In this document: positions 17,368 through 27,849 of the stretch, one piece after another
Numbering within the stretch: position 1 is the first letter of the stretch
How the letters are laid out: each line of letters starts with the position of its first letter
Assembly: GCF_019599145.1 (NCBI RefSeq)
Contig: NZ_CP080647.1
Location: 7,192,001-7,256,000 of the forward strand
Direction of reading: 5' to 3'
DNA: 64,000 bases
From: Streptomyces akebiae
GTDB taxonomy: Bacteria; Actinomycetota; Actinomycetes; Streptomycetales; Streptomycetaceae
Notes under the pieces: generated by a model
Told to the model about the DNA's origin: nothing
Databases searched by the model: none
The model's input: only the letters and a program-made list of their open reading frames with translations
Made by a program: the position numbers and the translations under genes

Positions 17368-17423
17368 GCCTCGCCTCGCCCTCGCTCGGTGCTACGCCTC
17401 GCCTCGCCCTCGCTCGGTGCTAC
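17368..17423. repeat. Two 28-bp direct repeats
   Basis: Two identical 28-bp units (17368-17395 and 17396-17423), each beginning GCCTCGCCTCGCCCTCGCTC. They sit in the gap between the SARP gene stop and the divergent-facing side of the SDR promoter. No coding function. Confidence 0.8.
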
Positions 17424-17447
17424 GCCTCGCGCGCCCTCACTCGCCCC

Positions 17448-18986
17448 TCAGCTGACCGGCACCGGTGTGCGCAGCCCGAAGAAGACGCGCACGAACTGCG
17501 GCACCCGGTAGCGGCCGAGCACGAGCGGCTCGATGAGGTGGACCCCCGCGAGCGACTCCAGCACCCCCTCGATCTCACCGGGGTCGGACCCGGACATCCG
17601 CGCCGCCTCGTGGGAGTCGATCACCTCGGTGTCCCGGCGCGCGAAACACCTGAGCAGGTGCCGTTCGGGATCGGTGAGATCCTGATCCGCCGCGATCATC
17701 GGGGCCAGCATCGCGGCGCAGTCGGACGGGAGCGCGTCGGCGGACTTGCCCTCCCGCCGCATCTGCAGCAGAAACATCTCGATCGTCCAGTCGGGGCGCG
17801 AGCCGAGCTTGCCGCCGGCCACCCTGATCGGGGCCGGCAGTCGCGAGAGGTGTTCCAGCAGTACCTCGACCTGCTCGGGTTCCGCGTCCGCGCGCACCGT
17901 TCCGATGGTCCTGCGGAAGAACTCCCGCGCCTCCCGCTCGGTCAGCCCGGCGATCTGCACCCAGCTCACCCCGGGCAGCTCGTGCAACCGGCGGACGCTC
18001 GTGAGGATCATCGCCGAGCCGGGCGTGGCCAGATCGCGCACGGAAGCCGCGTCCCGCACGTCGTCGACCACGACGAGGAACCGCTTGCCGCGCGCCTTCT
18101 CCCGCCACAGCGTGGCCTTGTCACCGACGGGGTTCTCCACACCGATCGCCCGCAACAGCTCACCGGCGACGTCCCGGCCCCTGACGAAGATCTGCCCGTC
18201 CGGGAAGCGGCCTCTCACGAGGTGGCCGATCCGGGTGGCCAGCACGGTCTTGCCACTGCCCCGCATACCGGTGATGCCTACGGTGCCCGGCAGCGTCCGC
18301 AGAGCCTGCGCGATCTCCTCGGTACGGCCGGTGAAGTCGATCAGGTCCGGCGGCAGCTGCTCCGGCCTGTGCGGCGGGGTGAGGTCGCCGCTGAGGATCT
18401 GCGCGTGGACCCTGCGCAGCTCAGGCCCTGGTTCGAGACCGAGTTCCGCGCGGAGGAGGGCACGTGCCCGGTGGAAGTGGTCGAGTGCTTCGCCCTGTCT
18501 TCCCTCCAGGTAGAGCGCGCGCATCAGGAGGGCGCGGGGACGCTCCCTGAGGGGGAAGGCGGCGACGTGAGCCTGCAGCTCCAGTACGTCGAACTCGCGT
18601 TCAAGGCAGTCCTCGCGCGCCTTGAGCCGGTGGTCGCCGAGCCGCACCCGCTGCGCGTCGAAGTAGGCACTCCGGAGGCCCTCCAGGGGTTCGCCGCCGC
18701 AGTCGTCGACGATCTCCGCGCGGACCGTGTACCCGCCGTCCTTGGACTTCAGGTCCAACTCCGGAAGCGCCTTGCGGATCTTGTACACGTACGTCCGCAA
18801 CGCCATCACCGCGCTCGGCGTCGGGTCGTCCCAGACCATGCCGATCAGCTGGTCGTTGCTCAGCCGGACACCGTTGTTCAGCAGCAACGCCGCCAGCACC
18901 GAACGCTGTTGGCGTGGCCCCAGCTCGATCTCCTCCTCGTCGCGCCAGGCTCGTACGGGACCCATCAGCGAAAATCGCAGGCTCAT
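17448..18986 (-). CDS. SARP-type regulator with NB-ARC-like ATPase domain; shortened BTAD
   Basis: A 512-residue protein with an OmpR-type winged helix (about residues 5-90; LGPRQQRSVLAALLLNNG), a BTAD region (about 96-200; PLRERPRALLMRALYLEGRQ and LGLEPGPELR), and an ATPase domain with P-loop GMRGSGKT (240-247) and Walker-B-like FLVVVDD. SARPs activate antibiotic or developmental genes. After GGYTVRA the sequence jumps to GGEPLEGL, so the first 40-45 residues of a normal BTAD domain are missing. The ATG at 18986 starts at the family homology; a longer frame would include the CCGCGTTG repeat. No biosynthetic cluster lies next to it in this window. Confidence 0.8.
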   Translation of the reverse strand: MSLRFSLMGPVRAWRDEEEIELGPRQQRSVLAALLLNNGVRLSNDQLIGMVWDDPTPSAVMALRTYVYKIRKALPELDLKSKDGGYTVRAEIVDDCGGEPLEGLRSAYFDAQRVRLGDHRLKAREDCLEREFDVLELQAHVAAFPLRERPRALLMRALYLEGRQGEALDHFHRARALLRAELGLEPGPELRRVHAQILSGDLTPPHRPEQLPPDLIDFTGRTEEIAQALRTLPGTVGITGMRGSGKTVLATRIGHLVRGRFPDGQIFVRGRDVAGELLRAIGVENPVGDKATLWREKARGKRFLVVVDDVRDAASVRDLATPGSAMILTSVRRLHELPGVSWVQIAGLTEREAREFFRRTIGTVRADAEPEQVEVLLEHLSRLPAPIRVAGGKLGSRPDWTIEMFLLQMRREGKSADALPSDCAAMLAPMIAADQDLTDPERHLLRCFARRDTEVIDSHEAARMSGSDPGEIEGVLESLAGVHLIEPLVLGRYRVPQFVRVFFGLRTPVPVS

Positions 18987-19031
18987 GCGACAGCACAACG
19001 CGTACGCGGATCGCCTGCTTCCCGGCGTTCT

Positions 19032-19071
19032 CCGCGTTGCCGCGTTGCCGCGTTGCCGCGTTGCCGCGTTG
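19032..19071. repeat. Five perfect 8-bp units CCGCGTTG
   Basis: Five head-to-tail CCGCGTTG units plus a partial sixth (19074-19080) lie 46-85 bp upstream of the SARP start. Because 8 is not a multiple of 3, a change in copy number would not be tolerated inside a gene, which supports placing the SARP start after the tract. Confidence 0.85.
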
Positions 19072-19130
19072 TGCCGCGTTCCGAACCGCCTCTCCGCGCC
19101 AGCACAACCCGCCACTGCCGTGCCGGTCTC

Positions 19131-20390
19131 CTACCGCGCCACCTTCGCGATCGACTCCAGCACCTCTTCGGGGTCTCCGTCCGGGGTCACCGCCTTGCCG
19201 ATCCGGCGGCGGATCTCGGTGGCCACCTCGGACCAGTTGGTCTCGGCGACGGGGTAGAGGCGGAGGTTCTGGAGGGTGTCGAGGCCGTTCCAGAGGGGCT
19301 TGTGGGCCTTGTCGGCGCGCATCGCGTCGGCGGCGGACGTGGTGACGGGGAGCAGTTCGTACTGGGCGGCCTGCTCGGTCACGTACTTGTCGGTGTAGAG
19401 GAAGTCGAGGAACTGGCCGATGGCGGTGCGGTGGTCGTCGTTGCGGAAGGCGACGACCCAGTCGGCGGTGCCCATGGTGGGCGTCTCCTTGCCGTCGCGG
19501 CTCGGCAGCGGTACGGCACCGTAGGGCACGGAGTCGGAGGAGTCCCTGATCTGGCGGATCAGCGACAGGGGCGCGTTGACCATGGCCGCCTCACCGGTGA
19601 GGAAGGCCTCGACCGCCTCACCCCGGTTCAGGTCGCCGGGTGGGACCGGGCCGGTGAGACCCTCGCCGATCAGGTCCTCCTTCAGCCAGGTCAGCGTCGC
19701 CACGTTGGCGGCGGACGCGATGTCGTAGCGGTTGGTGGAGTCGGTGTAACCCCCGTCGCCGGCCAACAGCCACGTCAGCGTCTCGGCCTCCGCCTCCTCC
19801 GGGCCGAGCGGTACGGCGATCGGGTACGCCACCCCACGCGCCTTCAACACCCGTGCGGCGGCGACGAGTTCGTCCCAGGTCTTCGGGGGCTCCAGGCCCG
19901 CCTGGGCGAACAGGTCCTTGTTGTAGTAGAGCAGCCGGGTGCTCGCGGTGAAGGGCATGCCGTACTGCGCGCGGTCCATCTCCCCGGCGTTCGCGAGGCT
20001 CCGGACGAAGGAGGCCTGGACCGGGACCGACAGCACCTCGTCGGCGCTGTAGAGGAGGTCGCGCGCGGCGTACTCGGAGTAGCTGTCCGTCTGCACGATG
20101 TCCGGTGTCTCGCCCCGCTCGACGAGCTCGGCCACCTTCTCGTCGACCTCGTCCGGGTCGTGGACCTGGACGTCCACGTCGATCCCCGGGTGCTCGGCGC
20201 CGAACGCGAGGGCCACGCGGTCCCAGTAGCCCTCGGAGTTCTTGCGGACGCTGTCGCCGTAGTTGGTCGCGACGACCGTCAGGGACACCGTCCCCGACTC
20301 CGCGTCCGCGCCGCCGCCGCAGCCGGACAGCCCGGCCGCGAGTCCCAGTGCGGCCGTGACCGCCACGATCGTCCGGGCGTTGTGGCGCAC
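19131..20390 (-). CDS. Orphan carbohydrate-type solute-binding lipoprotein
   Basis: A 419-residue extracellular solute-binding protein of family 1. Its lipoprotein signal ends in LAAGLSGCG (lipobox Cys about residue 24), and it contains YGMPFTASTRLLYYNKDLF, the typical SBP1 core. It should bind a sugar or oligosaccharide outside the cell. No permease or ATPase gene lies beside it; both neighbours are unrelated, so it may serve a distant transporter that uses a shared ATPase such as MsiK. Confidence 0.85.
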   Translation of the reverse strand: MRHNARTIVAVTAALGLAAGLSGCGGGADAESGTVSLTVVATNYGDSVRKNSEGYWDRVALAFGAEHPGIDVDVQVHDPDEVDEKVAELVERGETPDIVQTDSYSEYAARDLLYSADEVLSVPVQASFVRSLANAGEMDRAQYGMPFTASTRLLYYNKDLFAQAGLEPPKTWDELVAAARVLKARGVAYPIAVPLGPEEAEAETLTWLLAGDGGYTDSTNRYDIASAANVATLTWLKEDLIGEGLTGPVPPGDLNRGEAVEAFLTGEAAMVNAPLSLIRQIRDSSDSVPYGAVPLPSRDGKETPTMGTADWVVAFRNDDHRTAIGQFLDFLYTDKYVTEQAAQYELLPVTTSAADAMRADKAHKPLWNGLDTLQNLRLYPVAETNWSEVATEIRRRIGKAVTPDGDPEEVLESIAKVAR

Positions 20391-20677
20391 GGTCCACCCA
20401 CTTCCAGCTTCCAGTCCGGCTTCCGGCCGGTTCGAGACGCGCGACTACGGGACGCGACTTCGGGAGTCGTGATCGGGCTTGATCGTATGGTGCGTGCCGG
20501 TGCGTTCGGGGCCGTGTGCGTTGCGTTTTGATTCCGACGGCGTGACGGGGTGACGGCGCGTCGAAGTGACCGAGATGTCCCACCGGCGACAGGAAGTACG
20601 GATTCGGGCCCACCGTCGTTCACTTCACCGGAGACCGCCTCGTCCGTGCAGGGCGGGGCGGTCTCCGATGCGAAACG
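20391..20677. other. Intergenic region upstream of the solute-binding lipoprotein
   Basis: With the terminator and repeat that follow, this gap (20391-20790) is 400 bp. Its right side holds the aminotransferase terminator and a degenerate octamer tract. Its left side should contain the lipoprotein promoter on the minus strand, but I could not pick convincing hexamers. I see no gene in it. Confidence 0.5.
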
Positions 20678-20724
20678 CCGACGCCCCCAACAGCGGCCCG
20701 TAAAGGGCCCGTTGGGGGCGTCGG
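20678..20724 (-). terminator. Long hairpin terminator of the aminotransferase gene
   Basis: Arms CCGACGCCCCCAAC (20678-20691) and GTTGGGGGCGTCGG (20711-20724) pair over 14 bp. An inner GGCCC/GGGCC stem closes on GTAAA. The hairpin lies about 70 bp downstream of the minus-strand aminotransferase stop. Confidence 0.75.
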
Positions 20725-20732
20725 TCATTGAT

Positions 20733-20781
20733 GTGTGCCGGTGTGCCGGTGTACCGATGTGTTCGATGTGTCGATGTGCCG
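20733..20781. repeat. Degenerate octamer repeat (GTGTGCCG type), six units
   Basis: Units GTGTGCCG, GTGTGCCG, GTGTACCG, ATGTGTTCG, ATGTGTCG and ATGTGCCG follow one another between the aminotransferase stop and its terminator. This places a repeat tract in the 3' untranslated region. Confidence 0.6.
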
Positions 20782-20790
20782 GGACGAGCC

Positions 20791-22428
<1,638 letters not shown>

Positions 22429-22480
22429 GGAACCTCCGTAGGGGGCGGACCCGTTGGGGACGACCGGGTCCGACGACTAA

Positions 22481-22512
22481 GGGCGGCCCGGGCGGGGGAG
22501 CACGGGCCGCCC
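22481..22512 (-). terminator. Hairpin between galM and the aminotransferase gene
   Basis: Arms GGGCGGCCCG (22481-22490) and CGGGCCGCCC (22503-22512) pair perfectly around a 12-nt loop. On the minus strand the hairpin follows galM and precedes the aminotransferase start, so it is either the galM terminator or a leader hairpin. Confidence 0.55.
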
Positions 22513-22661
22513 CTACATACGGAGGCTTGGGGGGCGCTGTTCAACCACTGAGGATTCGGTGGGAAATTGTGAGCGAGCTGTGAAGGCGGTCGTTCATCGG
22601 GCCGTCCACCGGCTGTCGACCGGGCCGTCCACCGGGTCGACGACCCGCCGTCGGCCGGACC

Positions 22662-23705
22662 TCAGCCGAACGTGTGGACCGTCGTCGAGCGGTACGTCTC
22701 CCCAGGCCGCAGCACCGTCGACGGGTAGGACGGCCTGTTGGGCGAGTCCGGGAAGTGCTGCGTCTCCAGACAGAGCGCGTCCCCCTGCCGGTAGATCGTC
22801 CCGGAGGGTCCTACGAGGGTGCCGTCCAGGAAGTTCCCGGAGTAGAACTGCAGGCCCGGCTCGGTCGTCGCGATCCGCAGCGTACGGCCCGACGCCGGGT
22901 CGGTCAGGGTGGCGGCCCACTCGGGCTCCGCCGTGACGCCCTTGTCGAGCACCCAGTTGTGGTCGAAGCCCTTGGCGTACAGCAGTTGAGGGTCGGCCGT
23001 GCGGAGGTCCTCGGCGATCGTCTTGCCCGTGCGGAAGTCGAAGGGGGTGCCCTCGACCCCGGCCGGCTCACCGGTGGGGATCAGGTCGGAGTCGACGGGG
23101 GTGTACCGACCGGCGGCGATCGTCAGGCGGTGGTCGCCGACCGAGCCGCTGCCCTCGCCCGCGAGGTTCCAGTACACATGGCTGGTGAGGTTGACGACGG
23201 TGGCCCGGTCGGTGGTGGCCTCGTAGTCGATCCGCCACTCACCCCGCGAGGTGAGCGTGTACGTCACCTTCACGTCGAGCGTGCCCGGGTAGCCCATGTC
23301 GCCGTCGGCGCTCGTGTGGGTCAGGTACAGCCCGACCTCGGAGTCCCGGGCGAACGGCTCGACCTCCCAGACCACCTTGTCGAAGCCGCCCGAGCCGCCG
23401 TGCAGGCTGTTGGCGCCGTCGTTGACGGACAGCTCGTACGTCGTGCCGTCCAGCGTGAAGCGGCCCTCGGCGAGGCGGTTGCCGTACCGGCCGATCAGCG
23501 CGCCGAAGTACGGGGAGCCGGCGACGTACTCCTCGACGGTTTCGAAGCCGAGGGAGATGTTGGCGTACCGGCCGTCGCGGTCCGGTACCTCCAGTGACTG
23601 CACGATGCCGCCGTACGACAGGACCTTCAGCCGTGTGCCGCCGTTCTCCAGCGACCAGCGGTGGATCTCGGTCCCGTCGGCGAGCTTGCCGAAGAGTTCC
23701 TTCAC
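22662..23705 (-). CDS. galM: Aldose 1-epimerase (galactose mutarotase)
   Basis: A 347-residue mutarotase that interconverts alpha and beta anomers of galactose or other aldoses in the cytoplasm. Family marks are RYGNRLAEGRF, SLHGGSGGFDK (His), NLTSHVYWNL (catalytic His) and LETQHFPDSPN (catalytic Glu). GTG 23705 (VKELFGKL) fits the family start and follows GGAAAGTGGGG; the longer upstream frame would read through the terminator. It comes right after the importer operon, from which a strong terminator separates it. A second, partial copy lies at the right edge of the window. Confidence 0.92.
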   Translation of the reverse strand: MKELFGKLADGTEIHRWSLENGGTRLKVLSYGGIVQSLEVPDRDGRYANISLGFETVEEYVAGSPYFGALIGRYGNRLAEGRFTLDGTTYELSVNDGANSLHGGSGGFDKVVWEVEPFARDSEVGLYLTHTSADGDMGYPGTLDVKVTYTLTSRGEWRIDYEATTDRATVVNLTSHVYWNLAGEGSGSVGDHRLTIAAGRYTPVDSDLIPTGEPAGVEGTPFDFRTGKTIAEDLRTADPQLLYAKGFDHNWVLDKGVTAEPEWAATLTDPASGRTLRIATTEPGLQFYSGNFLDGTLVGPSGTIYRQGDALCLETQHFPDSPNRPSYPSTVLRPGETYRSTTVHTFG

Positions 23706-23732
23706 GGGTGACGCCCCACTTTCCTGTTCATG

Positions 23733-23767
23733 AAAAAAGGGGGCCCCGCCTGTCGGCGAGGCCCCCT
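23733..23767 (-). terminator. Rho-independent terminator of the sugar importer operon
   Basis: On the minus strand a GC-rich hairpin (GGGGGCC...GGCCCCC arms with CGCC/GGCG) is followed directly by six T residues (complement of AAAAAA, 23733-23738). It lies 10 bp beyond the permease stop. This is the clearest intrinsic terminator in the window. Confidence 0.85.
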
Positions 23768-23776
23768 TCCGGTGTG

Positions 23777-25021
23777 TCAGGAACCGCTCTTGCGCTTGTT
23801 CCACACATCGAAGCCGACGGCCGCCAGCAGGGCCAGGCCCTTGATGACCTGCTGCCAGTCGGTGCCGATGCTGAGGAGGTTCATGCCGTTGTTGAGCACG
23901 CCCAGGACGAGGCCGCCGATGATCGCGCCGAGGACGGTGCCGACACCGCCGCTCATGGACGCGCCGCCGATGAACGCCGAGGCGATGGCCTCCAGTTCGT
24001 AGCTCAGACCCGCCTTCGGCGAGGCCGCGTTGAGACGGGCGGCGATCGCCAGACCCGCCAGCGCCGCGAGCACGCCCATGTTGACGAAGACCAGGAAGGT
24101 GACCTTCTTGTCCTTCACACCGGAGAGCTTCGCGGCCGGCAGGTTGCCGCCGATCGCGTAGATGTGCCGGCCGAAGACGGAGTTGCGCATCACATAGCCG
24201 TAGCCGACCACCAGCGCACCCAGGACCAGGAGGATGATCGGCGCGCCCCGGAAGCTGGCGAGCAGCATCGTGACCGTGAGGAGCGCGGCCGAGATCGCGA
24301 CCAGCTTGAGCAGGAAGATGTTGCGCGGCGCCACCTCGAGGGCGAACTCCTGCTGGCGCTTGCGGTCACGCATCTCCTGGAGGACCACGAAGGCGATCAG
24401 CGTGAAGCCCAGCAGCAGCGTGATGTTGTGGTAGTTCGTGGTGGGGCCGACCTCGGGAAGGAAGCCGTTGCCCATCTTCTCCAGCCCCTTGGGGAAGGGG
24501 CCGAGGGTCTGACCCTCCAGGAGGATCTCGGTCACACCGCGGAAGACCAGCATGCCGGCGAGGGTGACGATGAACGACGGTATGCCGAGATACGCGATGA
24601 AGAACCCTTGTGCCGCGCCCGCGGCCGCGCCCGCCATCAGGCACAGGACGACGGCGAGCGGCCAGGGCACGTCGTGCTGCACCGTCAGCACGGCCGCGAA
24701 CGCGCCCACGAAGGCCGTGAGCGAACCGACCGAGAGGTCGATGTGGCCCGCGACGATCACCAGCATCATGCCGATCGCGAGGATCAGGATGTAGCTGTTC
24801 TGCAGGACCAGGTTGGAGACGTTGCGCGGCAGCAGCAGGTCTCCGCCGGTCAGGATCGCGAAGAAGGCGACGATCAGACCGAGGGCGATCAGCATGCCGT
24901 ACTGCCGCATGTTGCGGCGCATGCCGTCCAGCATCAGCTGCAACAGGCCGCCGCCCGTGGCCGATCCGGTGCCGCCCGGCGGCGCCGGGGCCGGGCTCTT
25001 GGCGGTCACATCCGTGCTCAT
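23777..25021 (-). CDS. mmsB: Sugar ABC importer permease (MmsB/XylH-like)
   Basis: A 414-residue inner-membrane permease of the BPD_transp_2 type with about ten helices. The cytoplasmic coupling loop region contains [19 protein letters not shown], the EAA-like segment of this family, and the N-terminus holds HIDLSVGS, a common signature of ribose/xylose/multiple-sugar permeases. ATG 25021 overlaps the ATPase stop (ATGA). It should work with the ATPase and ChvE-like protein upstream to import a monosaccharide. The operon ends at a T-tract terminator. Confidence 0.9.
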   Translation of the reverse strand: MSTDVTAKSPAPAPPGGTGSATGGGLLQLMLDGMRRNMRQYGMLIALGLIVAFFAILTGGDLLLPRNVSNLVLQNSYILILAIGMMLVIVAGHIDLSVGSLTAFVGAFAAVLTVQHDVPWPLAVVLCLMAGAAAGAAQGFFIAYLGIPSFIVTLAGMLVFRGVTEILLEGQTLGPFPKGLEKMGNGFLPEVGPTTNYHNITLLLGFTLIAFVVLQEMRDRKRQQEFALEVAPRNIFLLKLVAISAALLTVTMLLASFRGAPIILLVLGALVVGYGYVMRNSVFGRHIYAIGGNLPAAKLSGVKDKKVTFLVFVNMGVLAALAGLAIAARLNAASPKAGLSYELEAIASAFIGGASMSGGVGTVLGAIIGGLVLGVLNNGMNLLSIGTDWQQVIKGLALLAAVGFDVWNKRKSGS

Positions 25022-26568
25022 CGGGTTACCTCTTTGTCCTTCGTCATCTGGCGCATCAGCGATTCCTGCGTGGCCTCTGCACGCGAGAACTCGCCGGTCA
25101 GCCGTCCCGCCGCCATGGTGTAGACGCGGTCGCACATCCCGAGGAGCTCCGGCAGCTCCGAGGAGATGAAGACGACCGCCTTGCCCTCGGCGGCCAGTTT
25201 GTCGATCACCGTGTAGATCTCGTACTTGGCGCCGACGTCGATACCGCGCGTCGGCTCGTCCAGGATCAGCACGTCCGGACCGGCGAAGATCCACTTGCTG
25301 AGGACGACCTTCTGCTGGTTGCCGCCGGACAGTTTGCCCACCGGCTCGAACACCGTCGGTGCCTTGATGTTCATGGTCTTGCGGTAGCGCTCGGCGACCT
25401 GGCGTTCCTCGTGCTCGTCGACGACGCCCCGCTTGGCGACCTTGTTCAGGGCGGTCAACGAGATGTTCCGGTTGATCGTGTCGATCAGGTTCAGGCCGTA
25501 GTGCTTGCGGTCCTCGGTGACGTACGCGATGCCGTGCTTGACGGCCTCGGCGACCGACTTCGTACGGATCTCGGTGCCGTCCTTGAGGACCGTGCCGCCC
25601 ACGTAGCGGCCGTAGGTCCGGCCGAAGACGCTCATCGCGAGCTCTGTGCGGCCGGCGCCCATGAGGCCCGCGATCCCGACGATCTCCCCGCGCCGCACGT
25701 TGATCGACACGTCGTCGACCACCTTGCGCTGCTGGTCGATGGGGTGGAGCACGGTCCAGCCGCGGATCTCCAGGGCCGGTGCCGCGCCCACCTCCGGCTC
25801 GTGCGGGGTGCGCTCGGGGAAGCGGTTGTCGAGGTCGCGGCCCACCATGCCGCTGATGATCCGGTCCTCGGTGGTCTCCGCGGCCTTCACGTCGAGGGTC
25901 TCGATCGACTTCCCGTCGCGGATGATCGTCACCGAGTCGGCGACCTTGCGGATCTCGTTGAGCTTGTGGGAGATGATGATCGAGGTGATGCCCTGGTTCT
26001 TCAACTCCAGGATGAGATCGAGGAGTTTGCCGCTGTCCTCGTCGTTCAGGGCGGCGGTCGGCTCGTCCAGGATGAGCAGCTTCACCTTCTTGGACAGTGC
26101 CTTGGCGATCTCCACCAGCTGCTGCTTGCCCACACCGATGTCGGTGACCCGGGTCTCCGGGTGGTCGTCGAGGCCGACCCTGCGCAGCAGTTGGGTCGCG
26201 TGCCGCAGGGTCTCCCGCCAGTTGATGAACCCGCCCTTGGCGTGCTCGTTGCCGAGGAAGATGTTCTCCGCCAGGGAGAGGTACGGCGACAGCGCCAGCT
26301 CCTGGTGGATGATGACGATGCCGCGCTGCTCGCTCGCGCGGATGTCCTTGAACTCGCAGACCTCTCCCTCGAAGAGGATCTCGCCCTCGTAGCTGCCGTG
26401 CGGATGGACGCCGGAGAGCACCTTCATCAAGGTGGACTTTCCGGCGCCGTTCTCACCGCAGATGGCGTGGACCTCGCCCTGGCGGACGGTCAGGGTGACG
26501 TCCGACAGCGCCTTGACGCCGGGAAAGGTCTTGACGATCGAGCGCATTTCCAGGACGGGTCCCGCCAT
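25018..26568 (-). CDS. mmsA: Sugar ABC importer ATP-binding protein (MmsA/XylG-like, two NBDs)
   Basis: A 516-residue double ATPase. The first domain has Walker [10 protein letters not shown] (about residues 35-43) and Walker [12 protein letters not shown]; the second has the usual degenerate Walker [11 protein letters not shown] and intact signature LSGGNQQKV with [11 protein letters not shown]. This is the standard form for monosaccharide importers, where one site is catalytic. ATG 26568 follows GGAAGG; a TTG further up is less likely. It is coupled to the permease by a four-base overlap and lies 32 bp after the binding-protein stop. Confidence 0.92.
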   Translation of the reverse strand: MAGPVLEMRSIVKTFPGVKALSDVTLTVRQGEVHAICGENGAGKSTLMKVLSGVHPHGSYEGEILFEGEVCEFKDIRASEQRGIVIIHQELALSPYLSLAENIFLGNEHAKGGFINWRETLRHATQLLRRVGLDDHPETRVTDIGVGKQQLVEIAKALSKKVKLLILDEPTAALNDEDSGKLLDLILELKNQGITSIIISHKLNEIRKVADSVTIIRDGKSIETLDVKAAETTEDRIISGMVGRDLDNRFPERTPHEPEVGAAPALEIRGWTVLHPIDQQRKVVDDVSINVRRGEIVGIAGLMGAGRTELAMSVFGRTYGRYVGGTVLKDGTEIRTKSVAEAVKHGIAYVTEDRKHYGLNLIDTINRNISLTALNKVAKRGVVDEHEERQVAERYRKTMNIKAPTVFEPVGKLSGGNQQKVVLSKWIFAGPDVLILDEPTRGIDVGAKYEIYTVIDKLAAEGKAVVFISSELPELLGMCDRVYTMAAGRLTGEFSRAEATQESLMRQMTKDKEVTR

Positions 26569-26600
26569 GGTCGTGCCTTCCAATCAGTTGGTTCCGGCGT

Positions 26601-27713
26601 TTACTTGAGGTCGCCGGCCTTGATGTAACCGGAGTCGACGACGACCTTCTGGTAGTTGGTCTTGTCGACGGCGACCGGCTCGAGGAGGTACGCCGGGACG
26701 ACCTTGGAACCGTTGTCGTAGGTCTCGGTGTCGTTGGTCTCGGGCTTCTTGTCGTTCAGCAGCGCGTCGACCATGTTCGAGGCCACCTTGGCGAGTTCGC
26801 GGGTGTCCTTGTAGACGGTCATCGCCTGCTCGTCCGCGATGATCGACTTCACCGAGCCGACCTCGGCGTCCTGGCCGGTGACGATCGGCAGCGGCTTGTC
26901 CTTGGAGCCGTAGCCGTCGGACTTCAGCGCCGACAGGATGCCGATGGAGATGCCGTCGTACGGCGAGAGGACGGCGTCGACCTTGCCGCTCTTGTAGTCC
27001 TTGGTCAGGATGTCGTCCATGCGGCGCTGGGCGGTGGCGCCGTCCCAGCGCAGCGTGGTGACCTTGGTGATCTCGGTCTCGCCGGACTTCACGACCAGCT
27101 GCTTCTTGTCGATGTACGGCTTGAGGACGTTCATCGCGCCGTTGAAGAAGTAGCGGGTGTTGTTGTCGTCGTTGGAGCCGGCGAACAGCTCGATGTTGAA
27201 CGGGCCCTTCTTGGAGCCGTCCTTGAGGCCGAGCTTCTCGACGATGTAGTTGCCCTGGAGCTCGCCGACCTTCTCGTTGTCGAAGGAGGCGTAGTAGTCG
27301 ACGTTCTCGGTGCCGAGGATCAGGCGGTCGTAGGAGATGACCGGGATGTTCGCGTCCTTGGCCTGCTGGAGCACGTTGTTCATCGACTTGTTGTCGATCG
27401 CCGCGACGATCAGGGCCTTCACGCCCTGCGTGATCATGTTCTCGATCTGCGAGACCTGCTTGGCGGGGTCGTCCTCGCCGAAGACCAGCTGGGTCTTGTA
27501 GCCCTTGGACTTCAGGTCCGCGACCACGTTGTCGCCGTCGGCGATCCAGCGCTCGGAGGACTTGGTCGGCATCGAGATGCCGATGGTCGCGTCCCCGGTG
27601 CTGCCGCTCTCCTCCTTGCTGCCACCCTCGCCGCTCTGGCCGCAGGCGGACAGAGCGAGGGCGAGAGAGGCGGCGGAGGCTATGGCGGCGAGTGCGGCTC
27701 GGCGAGTGCGCAT
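26601..27713 (-). CDS. chvE: Monosaccharide-binding lipoprotein (ChvE/XylF-like)
   Basis: A 370-residue periplasmic-type binding protein. Its lipoprotein signal has the lipobox ALSAC (about residue 23), and the mature part has [16 protein letters not shown] and YDRLILGT, signatures of the ChvE branch, which binds galactose, arabinose, glucose or xylose in other bacteria. GATG repeats give several possible starts (27722, 27719, 27713); AAGGA is best placed for 27713. First gene of the importer operon. The U32-like gene ends 137 bp upstream, with a small hairpin between. Confidence 0.9.
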   Translation of the reverse strand: MRTRRAALAAIASAASLALALSACGQSGEGGSKEESGSTGDATIGISMPTKSSERWIADGDNVVADLKSKGYKTQLVFGEDDPAKQVSQIENMITQGVKALIVAAIDNKSMNNVLQQAKDANIPVISYDRLILGTENVDYYASFDNEKVGELQGNYIVEKLGLKDGSKKGPFNIELFAGSNDDNNTRYFFNGAMNVLKPYIDKKQLVVKSGETEITKVTTLRWDGATAQRRMDDILTKDYKSGKVDAVLSPYDGISIGILSALKSDGYGSKDKPLPIVTGQDAEVGSVKSIIADEQAMTVYKDTRELAKVASNMVDALLNDKKPETNDTETYDNGSKVVPAYLLEPVAVDKTNYQKVVVDSGYIKAGDLK

Positions 27714-27812
27714 GATCATCATCCTTGATGTCTTGAAGGCCTGGAACGTTCTGGCGAGGACGGCGCTTCATGAGCCGAAAGATGCCAGAGGAGATGTGGG
27801 GGATTCTGTGTG

Positions 27813-27838
27813 ACTGCGTCTTCTTCTGTGAAGACAGT
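27813..27838. promoter_or_regulatory. Small inverted repeat upstream of the chvE-like gene
   Basis: The arms are ACTG-C-GTCTTC (27813-27823) and GAAGAC-AGT (27830-27838) with a 6-nt loop. It is too weak to be a strong terminator and could be an operator for the importer operon. It differs from the GTTCGAAATTTCGAAC palindrome. Confidence 0.35.
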
Positions 27839-27849
27839 TGTCCGGTTCG

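Noticed and set aside
20391..20470. tRNA because of a GGTTCGAGA segment near 20430
   Set aside because: No matching acceptor stem, anticodon arm or D-arm can be folded around it.
17538..20531. A 997-residue open frame on the plus strand across the SARP and lipoprotein genes
   Set aside because: It is antisense to two recognisable genes, has His/Arg/Gly-rich composition and no family motif; GC-rich DNA often keeps such frames open.
25411..26628. Plus-strand open frame antisense to the MmsA-like ATPase
   Set aside because: Walker and signature motifs are on the minus strand only.
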